DNA from: Siphonodentalium dalli
Taxonomy: Eukaryota; Mollusca; Scaphopoda; Gadilida; Siphonodentaliidae
Reading direction: 5' to 3'
Assembly: GCA_032622095.1 (NCBI GenBank)
Contig: CP136067.1
Coordinates: forward strand, 39,725,549 to 39,789,548
Length of the DNA stretch: 64,000 nucleotides
A program made the position numbers and the translations under genes. Of the stretch, positions 12,301 to 24,300 are shown in pieces. A model generated the notes under the pieces. It worked only from the letters and a program-made list of their open reading frames with translations, searched no databases and had not been told where the DNA came from. Positions within the stretch are counted from its first letter, which is position 1. Every line of letters begins with the position of its first letter.

Positions 12301-15300
12301 AGTACTGTCCATTGAATTTTGATCATTCAATCAAGGTCATTTTGTAAAATATGGATGACAATAACACCGTTGCGACTGTAGGAGAATGGGTGTTCCACCG
12401 TTAACACTTTCATGGGGTTGATGACGGGAGCTGCGCTGGTGCCGCATTAAATATCATGTGCCAGTGCATTTTCTTATTTATATATGCGAGTATCCCATAT
12501 GAAGATAAATACTGTTAGGCTCTTATATATACGGGCATCGCTATGGGAGACTGGTATTTTTGTTCAGTTTCAGGAAAGCTCTAGTCATGGAAGGGTTAAT
12601 TACTGTCAACATCTTCTTCAAAGTTATAAGTATGTTGAATTACAAACCGGTTCAAAGTGTGGGTCATTATCCACATCGAGCCTGTATCCGTTTTTATACC
12701 ACAGGAATGTCACTTCTAGCAGATGATTGGCGGATATTTCACAGTAAAGGAATGCTGTCATGTTGACAAATACCGTCTCTGATGATGGTGGTCGAGTGAT
12801 GACTATTCTTTCTGTGGATCAGAAATAGAATTACCAGGACATGATACAAGATACAACAATTTATTGCAAAACACGTTAATGGGCAATTTCAAGATACTCC
12901 TGAGTATCATATACATAATTAATTAAAATAACACAGTTCTTATCAACAATCCTTCAACAATTTCTTCGAGTTTTATGTTTTCGTCGAACGAGGAACAGTC
13001 AGACTATGTTGCAAACTTAATTAATTAATTTAATATTATCATTCCTCATAATCAGTTCAAATTTATCTGCGTCATTCAAATTATTTACTTCACTATCGTG
13101 TTTCTCATAGACATGACTCAGGTTTACAAAATAATAATTTTAAGTCAGTGAGGCCAGTCTACATGAGAGCTTTTAAATAGATAGATTAGAAAATAATATA
13201 ATAGATTTTAATTATTAATCATGACGCCATAAGGGATAGAATTATTACAGTATAATAAACATAATAAAATAGTGTGAATGACGTTTGTGAATAAAAAATA
13301 AAAACAATATATTTAAGCCCATTCTACATGTAAGCTATTTTGGATTGTATAGATTATAGATAAAAGGTTGGTAATGCAGTTTACCTATTTTGCTATGAGA
13401 ACAGGGGGGGGGGGGGGTGAATTTTTTTTCCCGGCACGTATGCCGGGGTGGGTGGATGGTCAAAGCCACCAAAAGCAATTTTTTCCGCAACTAAAAACAA
13501 AATTCCTGCTTGTTTTTTTTAGTGTTTTGGCAATGAGTTGGGCTTCAAAACCACTTTGAATGAGAGAAATACTGTAATTCTAACTGGTAAACTGACTGCA
13601 GGCAGTTATCGTGTTGTATTTTGTTGCAAATTTTGAAATCCAAGATGGCCGCTGGCAGCCATGTTTTTTGGCCGAATGACCTCAAAATGACACATTCCTA
13701 TTTACATGTCCATGTTAACATCCATGATAAATAGTATGCACAGAAATTTATATACAGCTGTTTACAGTGAATTTTCCCCGCAATTCTCTGTTTTAGTGTT
13801 AAAAGGGGGGTGGGTGTCAAAAATGGTCGGAAAAAACTGCCGAAAACGGAAAAAAATTTGGCGGTGGGGGTGGGTGGTTACAAAAAATTATCGAAAGGGA
13901 AAAAAATGCCATACGTGCCTAAAAAAAATTTCCGACCCCCCCCCCTGATGAGAACATTATAATGAGTCTAGTCGTTTAATTAATTGTTTCATTATAGCTA
14001 CAGTCTATACATGTATATACGCTTGTTTCTTATGTTATATTATATTAAAGAATAAATATGTCAACAACGTCGTTTGTCGATTGATCTATGAGACCGTAGA
14101 TGTATCAGCAGATGAACAACATAGTGTATTAGTCCGCGAAGTGGAATTATACTAAGTATGTTGTTCGCCTGCTGATACATACATGTAGATCAATTGAAAA
14201 AAAACTACGTTGATGGCTTATAATTACAACGATAGAACTTTATTTTCCTAACTTCTATTAATTGATCTAAGAAAATAGATTGATAAAACAGGCTTTTCTG
14301 TTGGGCGATCTCCGAATCTGGCTCATGGGTCGAAAATAAATTGACCGAAATTGTCAACGACCAAGTGAACTTTCACAATATAAATACATATCTTATATTT
14401 TCTGCAATAAACTATCCTTCATCAAGAACATACTTCTTGTTTGGGTTTTATGTACGTAAAATGCGAAAACGTTTTAATAATTATCAACACACAGCGAGTC
14501 GAATCCGAAGCGATGGTCCCCGACTTGTTAGCGATCTCAGGCAAACTTATTAACTCCTGATGTAAACAGACACCCTGGTCAGATTTAATGTTCTCGTGAT
14601 AAATGACATGTCGATCATCATTGATATGAAGCAGAACAAATGTTAATGGGGTTGTAATTGGTAACACATTTTATTTGTTCACAATAAAATTAATCAATGT
14701 TCAAATTTAAAACTTTGTGCCACACAATTACGTGCTGTTCAGTTCTGACAAAAACACAGTGTAGCACAAAGATTTAAAGCCGCTGCTAGATTTTAGTATG
14801 GTAGCATTCTACGAGGTTTGTGTCTCAAATAGAACATATCTCATCTACTAACTATAATATGCTCACATATTCAATCATATTTAATGTTCAGAAAATTCCA
14901 CCGACACAATATGTCATGTCAGGTGTCATTTCTACACAATTTTGTTTAAGATCAAAATTAAAACATATTGTGTAGAATTTATATACATTATTTCTACGAG
15001 TGTGCGTAGGACGTATACTATCACTTTTGGTTAACTGAAAATGCCTACATGAGCAAAGTTGTACCCACCAACCACGTCCAGATAGGTGGAACTTTGTGCC
15101 TCTCCTTTAACATTGGACGCAGCGCACATGTATCGCCCACGATCGGCCTGAGTTACTTGCGTTATGACCAAGCTCCCGTCCGCCCGCAGCATAACGCGAC
15201 CTTCTTGTCCCACAGTGAGCCCCATGTTACGGTCGTCATGGAGCCACGCGATCGTAGGCGTCGGTGCAGCTTCCGGTTTGCAGACTATGGTGATATTACC

Positions 15301-18300
15301 GCCCTCAGAAGCCAGTACGCTGGGGTCAAGCGGATTCTTGGCAAATGAAGGGGCAAATTCTGAAGTAGAAACACACTTTATGTTTTAGCGCATTCACAAA
15401 ATCTTAGTCTATATGTTCAGTTCATGTGACATCGCACACAGTACACTACTTGTCATATTGGGTGGACAACTTGCAATGAGCTACGAGAATAAAGTTGGAA
15501 ATAGGCGCCTATTGACTCGGCTGAGTGTTGACTCGGCTGAGTGTAAATATAAGCCATGGTTGTTGATTTTGTTGCGTTCCATATAGTATGCATGAAAGTT
15601 GGTCTGATATCATAATCATAATAAGCCAATCATAATACGCCAATCATAATACGCCTTGTAATATCCACGGACGACTGGCCGTTACTTCATGTGCAATGAC
15701 AATCTATCCACGATCAAGTGGTGTAATCTTATACATATCAACCCCAAATGGCACATCTGTATCTTTAAGGTTGGATTCTGAATCAATTTACTTTCTGTAA
15801 TTTGACCCGATATTGAACATTTTACAATGGAATATTGTTACCAATTGTTATATATTGACAAGCATTTGATTGTGGACCAACCATCTTGCAAACACAAAAT
15901 AGCAAAAAACATTTAAATTCAGCCATGCATGGTTCTATACAACGATTTGACCTTTAAAAGTCGCTGCGTCTAGTGGTACGCGGGACTGACCACATGAACT
16001 TAATTATCGACCAACTCACCAAAAACTCTCAGTTGACCGCTGCTAAAAGTAGTTCCATGGATATTGGTTGCTGCACATTGATACATTCCGTCGTCCCTTT
16101 GTTGATCTAGGTTGTATATGATGAGTGAATTGCCTCGGATTTCAACCTGGTTGGGCATTTGAACCAGTCTCTCTGAGTTCTTGTACCAAGCGTAAGTTGG
16201 TGCGGGTACGGCCTCGGCTTCACAGCGCCATGTCAGCTGCTGACCTATATCCGTGTACTGATCGCCAAGCGGGAACACGAAAGAGGGTTTAGCTGAAAAA
16301 CGCGCAAACGAGTTAAAGCGACATTGTGCAATTAAATTAGCTAAATTCAGTACCAGTCAGAACATGCAGATGGTATAGCGAGGCGCAATTTTATTGTTCG
16401 ATAATTGCCGCATAATATCGCGATATTTCGCGCTTAATATCGTGATGTCTCTTTCCTGAAACTGCGCTATCTATAACTAATAATGAGCTAAGAAAGCTCA
16501 ATAACTTGTAACTTGTAGATACAAAATTTAACCCTTTCTATACTAAAGCATCATTGACGAGTAGTTATCCCATAGGACATGTTCAGATATAAGTTTAACC
16601 CTTTCTACACTAAAGCATCATTGATAAGTAGTTATCCCATAGTAAATGTTCAGATAATAAGTTTAACCCTTTCTATACTAAACCATCATTGTTGAGTGGT
16701 TATCCCATTGTAAATATTCAGATAATACGTTTAACCCTTTCTATACTAAAGCATCATTGATGAGTAGCTATCCCATAGGAATTGTGCAGATAATAAGTTT
16801 AACCCTTTCTATACTAAAGCAGCATTGATGGGTAGTTATCCCATAGGAAATGTTCAGATAATAAGTTTAACCTTTCCTATACTAAAGCATCATTGATGAG
16901 TAGTTATCCCATAGGAAATTTTAAGATAATAAGTTTAACCATTTCTATACTAAAGCATCATTGATGAGTAGTTATCTCATAGGGAATGTTCAGATAATAA
17001 GTTTAACCCTTTCTATAGTAAAGCATCATTAATGAGTATTTATCCCACAGGAACTGTTTAGAGAAAAAGTTTAACCCTTTCTATACTGAAGGATCATTAG
17101 TGAGTAGTTATCCCATAGGATCCATAGGAAATCTTCAGATAATAAGTTAACCTTTCTATACTAAAGCATCATTGATGAGTATTTATCCCATAGGAAATGT
17201 TCAGAAAATAAGTTAACCCCTTCTATACTAAAGCATCATTAATGAGCAGTTATCCCATAGAAAGTGTTCAGATAATCAGTTTAACCCTTTCTATACTTAA
17301 ACAACATTGATGAACAGTTATCCCATAAAAAGTGTTCAGATTCAGTTTAACCCTTTCTATACTAAAGCATCATTAATTAGCAGTTATCCCATAGAAAGTG
17401 TTGAGATAATCAGTTTAACCCTTTCTATTCTAAAACAACATTGATGACCAGTTATCCAATAGAAAGTGTTCAAATAATAAGTTCATAGGTCGTGTGTTGA
17501 ACTTATTATCTAAACATTTCCCTCAATAAATATGGCTCCTTCAGCACTTTTATTTATCTGTCGTCTGCTGTTATCACTTTAACATCCCTCCAAATGAATT
17601 ATAGAAAATTCCACTGTATACTTTTATAACTGAACGGGATATTCCATTTAGTATAGAAATAGTTAATGCACACTCTTCACGCCTCAAATAACGGACATGA
17701 CTCGTTCGAACCCCAATATTAATATAACACGTAATTTGAAACAGTTCCAAAACATACCTACGCGGAACATTCCAGAACTACCTCGTTGATATACCATTTA
17801 ACCCTTTCAGTGCCAATTCCGATTTTTGTATCAACCCATATTTCCTTGATCATTTTTCAAATTTATTGATGATAAGAATGTGATACATTGATGGAAAGAG
17901 CTCTAAGAGCTCTTTCCATCAATGCCGGTATCACATTATTATAATCAATAAATTTGAAAACTGATCAAGGAAATATGGGTTGATACAAAAATCGGACTTG
18001 GCACTGAAAGGGTTAAAACCCTGTTTTATTTCTACTCTTTTCCAGTTGAGTTGTAATCGTTTGGTTTGTCCCGGTTAAAATACCGATATCTGCTAACATT
18101 GTGAGTGTTGGGAAAATTGCAACTGCAGTCCATGGGATGAAAATCCAGAGCTATCATCGCTCAGCAGCTTTTGAGGTACCATATAATTTTGATGATTATA
18201 TTAAAGAGAAAGGCGCATGGGGTTGAAAAAGTTTCAAGTTAAGATAACGAATTATACGTTTTTCGGACAGTCGCGGATTTCGTTCGCTTCCGAATCCGGA

Positions 18301-21300
18301 AATTCAATTATTTGAGCAGACGAACGTCTCCCTAACAACGGCTATACCCCGCCTCTTATAATTGTCTGTGGTAGCATCCGTCTCACCTTCGATGTTGAGA
18401 TAGTGTGATCGTTCGTCGTAGGTGCCACTCTGCGGTCGGGACACGTGACATCGATACCATCCTCGGTCTCTGAGTGTGGCTTCATGGATGATCAGTACCC
18501 TATTGTTATCTTCGATGATGTGATTTTCCGGAAGTTCTCCATTATCACGGGACCACTTATAAACAAGAGGCAGTCTGTCAATGAGAAATTCAGAGTCACG
18601 TCTGACTGCAATAACCGTTGCATGTATGTTTAGGGAATATGGAATCTCGAATCTCGATTTACAAATAGTCAACAGTGATTGAAAAGAGTCAGCCCAATCA
18701 GAGGTGCATGGTCACAAGTGTGTATCATATTGTTGTAAAGAGATCACTTCTAGTGGACATGCACGCTTTCCTAGTCACCTAATCCAATCAGAGGAGTGGT
18801 TCTGTTGCCTGTGTTAGACAGACTAATATAATCAAGATAATCCGTGTGTTGTGATATGCCTGCCACCTGGTCTGGTTGTGAGACAACCATGAGATATTTT
18901 ATTGGACCAACTTGTGACACATGTTTATATTGAATCTGAGGAAACATGAAATTTCAAAATCTTAAAATTGGGATACGTTGGTAGTTTCGGGTGTCAAAAG
19001 TATCAATTATGATGTTTTATCTAGCTTGTCTATCATGTAGGCACACTTGGATACAGCTAAAAGTTGTTTATTATTTAATTTTTTTATTGAAATTTTCGAA
19101 ATGTGAGTTTCCATATTCCTTAAGATGGCAGACAAATAACAACATAACTTGATTAGATTACTGTCTGACATAGGCAACCGACCACTCCTCTGATTGGATT
19201 AGCATGCATGTCCACTAGAAGTGATATCTTTAGGTATGTCCTTCATGTAAGAATACACTAACCCTAACTCTAACCCCCAAGACAAGCCCTAACCCTATCC
19301 CTAACCATAGCCTAACCCTAGCCCTGACCCTAACCCTAACCCTAACACATATGGAGAATGCAGGGGGTGCGTGGTGATGCCATATGTTTAGTGTAGACCT
19401 CGTATGTGGAGAAGAATATTTATAAACATATTAAATATGGTTTGGATATCGGGTGTACAGCTTTAATTTACTGCGATTAATGAATTAGAGTAAACAATAT
19501 TTATTTGAACAGATATACAGAACAGCACATGTGCTTAGACAGACATAAACAAACCCGGTTCATATAAGGATGGGATTACAGGCCTACGCGCGGCTTTTAT
19601 GTAAACCCTTTTCTCAGTAGATGTTACCCCAAGTGTCAAGTAGACAGCTATATGGTAAAAAGGCGCGAATTTAACTATTGTGCTGTGTTCTCTCAAACAT
19701 GTTGGGCGAGTGCAGGGACGAGACAGAGGGGCCTGTGATAGAAGGAAGAAGTTAATGAAGTAATCAGACACGGTATGTGATAGATGGTGTTAGCAATCAT
19801 TCCTTAGTCGGAATCATAATGTAGTGTCCAATTTATATAGAGGAACAGAATAGGAAGCCAAATATGCCTCACCACCCATTAGAGATGATGCATGCAGCTA
19901 GTCGATTGTTCTAGAGAGTATTATTAATTATTTAATACGCCAGACCGTCTAAGCGGATTTGCATTTTATAGAACGGCCACTTGAATTGTACTTGCCATAA
20001 TCCAGACATTTGACGAAGACGCAGCTTTTTGTTGATGTAGTTCTTGAATGTACACCGCTGGAACTTACTCTGATTACGGAAGTTGAATTGGTAATTGTCG
20101 CGTGGTGACGTGCATAAAGCAACATATAATCTCACAAGCGTGCAGAAAGTCACCTAATATCTCCAAAAATGTGCTAAAGTCACTCAGCATCTCAACAGCA
20201 TACGTAAAGCCATTTAGAGGCCCATTTAATTTTTATAGTGACTTGATATACGGTTTTAATAACATCTATGCCATAAAATATGATTAAAATAATATCATTC
20301 ATCACCATTGAAACGTCTGTGTGTCAGAAGATGCCCACAGAGAAATATAAAACAGCTGAATTCATAGAACGATTTCCCCCGTTATCGCTCCCAGAATGCA
20401 ACAGAATTCAAACTAAAATGTATTTTCAATGGAAGGGGAATAACGCTATATCTTAAGATATAGAGTTATTCCCCTTCGGCTTCCATTTGAAATAATGAAA
20501 CTTTAGTACCGAACAGAAGTTGATATTTCAACAACAAAAATGTTCACAGTTTATTACACTGAATAATACAATGTTTTGGAGCTTCCTTTTTCAAATGGTA
20601 TATAATATAGAGTTATTCCCCTTCGGCTTCCATTTGAAATAATGAAACTTTAGCACCGAACAGAAGTTGATATTTCAACAACAAAAATGTTCACAGTTTA
20701 TTACACTGAATAATACAATGTTTTGGAGCTTCCTTTTTCAAATGGTATATAATATGGCATATATCTTATATATGTGATCTGGGGTTCGAAATTTAAGTGG
20801 GCCTAGCCATGGGAATACCAATTTAAATTCCATTGACATTTCACTAGAAAATCATGAACAAATAATTATTATAACACTAAATAACACTAATTTAAAATCA
20901 ATCACACGCTTGGTGAGATTTAGATATGCTAGTTGCCTTTATGCAGGTTTGGGATATCCTGGATGATCCTGGGTGACTTTCTGAAAATTTGGATCTCATG
21001 GTGACGTCATGTATATTAGTTTGTGAGAGCCGTGTGCCTTTGTGCAAGTTTGTGATATCCTGGGTAACATTATTCAAGTTTTTGCGATCCTGGTGAATTT
21101 ACGCAAATTTGGATTCTGGGTGACTTTATACAAGTTTTGGATATCCTCTGTAGCTTTATGCTCGAAACCATGCGGCAGTGACCAATTCAGCCGTACTTAC
21201 TTGCCATAGGCCAGACATTCCAGGCGAACTAGCGTCCCTTGAAGCGGAACGGTCGGATATACGTAGATGAAGTCACTATGGATTACTGGCCCAAAGTCGT

Positions 21301-24300
21301 TAGCACCTACATGAGCAAAATAACATACATGTAGCTAATAACTGCATCTAGTTATTATGTGAATTTGAAATTTGACAGAGACTAGGGAAGTTTTCAACTC
21401 TACCAAAAATCCACAAATTTGTTAGAAATATTCAAATAGTATTTCGTTGTGTATTAAATTTTTAATTATTTGTATTTGTAGTTAAAATAATCGTTACTCG
21501 ACCAACATATTGTAATTGCAATCAAATACTTTACTAAATATCTAAGCAGATCTAATTCAATTTTATAAACTTTTCACTACATCTTGCCAAAAAAAGTAGA
21601 TGGGGTAGAAAAATAGTCAGACACTGTGGTTGCGACGTGTGGTCTTATGCCATCATCAAAGTGTCCGCCACACAAACATTCAGAGTAGGTACCGAGTCTG
21701 TTTGATCAATTCTTGGTAGGACATTTCAGACATAACCTTCTCTTTACATTGGTGTTACTATTATATCAGGCTTTCTATTAACATACTTATTGGCCAGCTA
21801 TTGGCCACCATAAATGGCCAATGTACAATTGGAAAATTTACGATTTTTCACATTTTTTTTACTAAACCTTTCTTTACTAAATAGCCATTCAACGAACGCC
21901 AATGAACTTATTATCTGAACATTACCCAAAATGCATATGAACAACTTTATGCACTTGTATTATCTGTCGTCTGCTTATATTACATGGCCGTCCCCCCAGA
22001 CAGATCCAATCCAATCCGATGGACACTGTTATAACCAAACTGGAGGATCCATCCAGTACAAAAGTGTTAAATCCGTTGCTGCTGCTTGAAACCGAGTAAT
22101 ATCTACCAGAGCGCACCAGTCATACTTCGTTTCCGACTGTCACCGCGGCTGGGTACCAGTTTATTGAAAAGTTCGACATTCTATATTTAGCGAGGGTTTT
22201 TCATTGCAAGAATAGCTGATAGTGATACCACAAGTTTACAACTCATCCAAAATTGTTGCGCGGGTTTCATTGCAAGAATAGCTGATAGTGATACCACAAG
22301 TTTACAACTCATCCAAAATTGTTGCGCGGGTTTCATTGCAAGAATAGCTGATAGTGATACCACAAGTTTACAACTCATCCAAAATTGTTGCGCGGGTTTC
22401 ATTGCAAGAATAGCTGATAGTGATACCACACGTTTACAACTCATCCAAAATTGTTGCGCGGGTTTCATTGCAAGAATAGCTGATAGTGATACCACACGTT
22501 TACAACTCATCCAAAATTGTTGCGCGGGTTTCATTGCAAGAATAGCTGATAGTGATACCACAAGTTTACAACTCATCCAAAATTGTTGCGCGGGTTTCAT
22601 TGCAAGAATAGCTGATAGTGATACCACACGTTTACAACTCATCCAAAATTGTTGCGCGGGTTCCATTGCAAGAATAGCTGATAGTGATACCACACGTTTA
22701 CAACTCATCCAAAATTGTTGCGCGGGTTTCATTGCAAGAATAGCTGATAGTGATACCACACGTTTACAACTCATCCAAAATTGTTGCGCGGGTTTCATTG
22801 CAAGAATAGCTGATAGTGATACCACAAGTTTACAACTCATCCAAAATTGTTGCGCGGGTTTCATTGCAAGAATAACTGATAGTGATACAACAAGTTTACA
22901 ACTCATCCAAAATTGTTGCGCGGGTTTCATTGCAAGAATAACTGATAGTGATACAACAAGTTTACAACTCATCCAAAATTGTTGCGCGGGTTTCATTGCA
23001 AGAATAACTGATAGTGATACAACAAGTTTACAACTCATCCAAAATTGTTGAAGTGGAATGTTTTGTCTGATTTGGTAACATGTTCACAATATCTACTATT
23101 TGTAGTAGGTCGGTCGTGTAAATTAGAAGGATCCATTGATAAACTTCGCCTGTTGATTAATTAATCAATACAGATTCTTACAGTTTGAAAATGTTTGCAC
23201 GAGTGAAAAAGTTTCACGTGGGCTTGTTTATAAAATTAACCGGGAAACCGGATCACACCATTGTACGAAATAGTGCTCGGACTCTGTGTTTTTCAAAATT
23301 AAGCTTTGAGACAATGCAAATTTTAGTTTATATTTGTTGGCTGACTACTGGCAATTTGTAGCGTTGTTCGTTTGGTGTATATAGGATATCGCGGAAAACC
23401 AAAATATGTGGGTAAAATGTCGCTGGTGGCAGCGGTCTTATTGAGCATTAAGGGGGATAAACCCTACATGGAGTTTTGAGTAATACCCTGAAATGTCCTA
23501 ATATTGCTCTTTCCTGACATGGAATTTTTGAAACTGTGGGACACTCTGGACAACATCACATCGTCGCGTCCCTGTATTTATGTATACTCACTCTCCCCAG
23601 TTATAGTCAGTGTCATCCCCGGACTGCCCCGCATGGGAGGCTGCGTCAATCCAAACGCTCGAGCATTGGGCGACACGAGCGAGACAGTACAACCATATAT
23701 TCCAGAATCAGTGCTCTGGGTCTCAGAAAAATACAACTTGCCGTTGTATGAAACAAATTGGTAGAAATCATTGAGATCCGGAGAGAGGAACCCATCACCA
23801 GCAAGTCCCATCGCCCATAGGTAGTAGACCGCTACAAAACAAATTAAAAGTCAGTTTATTAGTCTGCAGGTATTTGTATTCTTTCTGTATCTAACAGGGG
23901 GGGGGGGGGGGGTCGGAAATTTTTTCCAGGCACGTATGATCATTTTAATTTTTTCCGGCCTCGGGGGACCCACCCACGCAATTTCTTCCGTTTCCGGCCT
24001 TTTTTTCCAGGCAATTTTGGACACCCACCCTTTTTTTCCGTTTCAGGAAGTTTTTTCCGATCAGTTTTGGACACCCACCCCCCTAAAATTGAGAAAATTA
24101 TCAATTGAGCAACCAAATAGCTGATCATCCTGCATTATCATAATTTATTGCGCGATATTTGAATAGAACAGTGCATAATGAGATAACGATACTATTTGAA
24201 TTTATCATATAAGTGTCATTAATCAAGAAATGTGTCAACATAATCACATTTCAAGGGATAAAATAGGCAGAGTGCCAAAGTTTTTATTAACATTCATTTT

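Larger units (their letters stand above)
9895..15068. other. Intron region between Ig5 and Ig6
   Basis: This long region should contain the Ig6 first-half exon; only the imperfect candidate at 10335-10414 was found. It carries family K pieces (10081-10260 and 10840-10925), a family E element (10464-10590), a family F MITE (11729-12232), a piggyBac-like MITE (12401-12599), a LINE tail (12845-13130), a G-run element (13396-13945) and a hairpin (14080-14197). Confidence 0.6.
18575..21200. other. Intron between Ig3 halves
   Basis: It contains an inverted-repeat element (18738-19234), an interstitial telomere-like tract (19256-19347), the candidate alternative Ig3 exon (19992-20130) and a family G element with a 147-bp tandem duplication (20225-20815). 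A degenerate repeat of about 30 bp (around TATGCAAGTTTGGATATCCT) runs from 20930 to 21170. Confidence 0.6.

Noticed and set aside
19932-20153. The 73-codon frame LRQMSGLWQVQFKWP as a gene
   Set aside because: It is out of frame with the Ig-like reading of the same bases and has no recognisable domain. The Ig-like reading is kept as the candidate exon instead.
20930-21170. A further exon-donor array after the Ig3 first half
   Set aside because: A degenerate repeat of about 30 bp lies next to that donor, but its units do not match the exon end on the correct strand; TATGCAAGTTT resembles it only on the opposite strand.
22187-23038. A 283-codon minus-strand open frame as a repeat protein gene
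   Set aside because: The frame is open only because the 66-bp unit is a multiple of three. There is no flanking unique coding sequence and no splice or promoter support.
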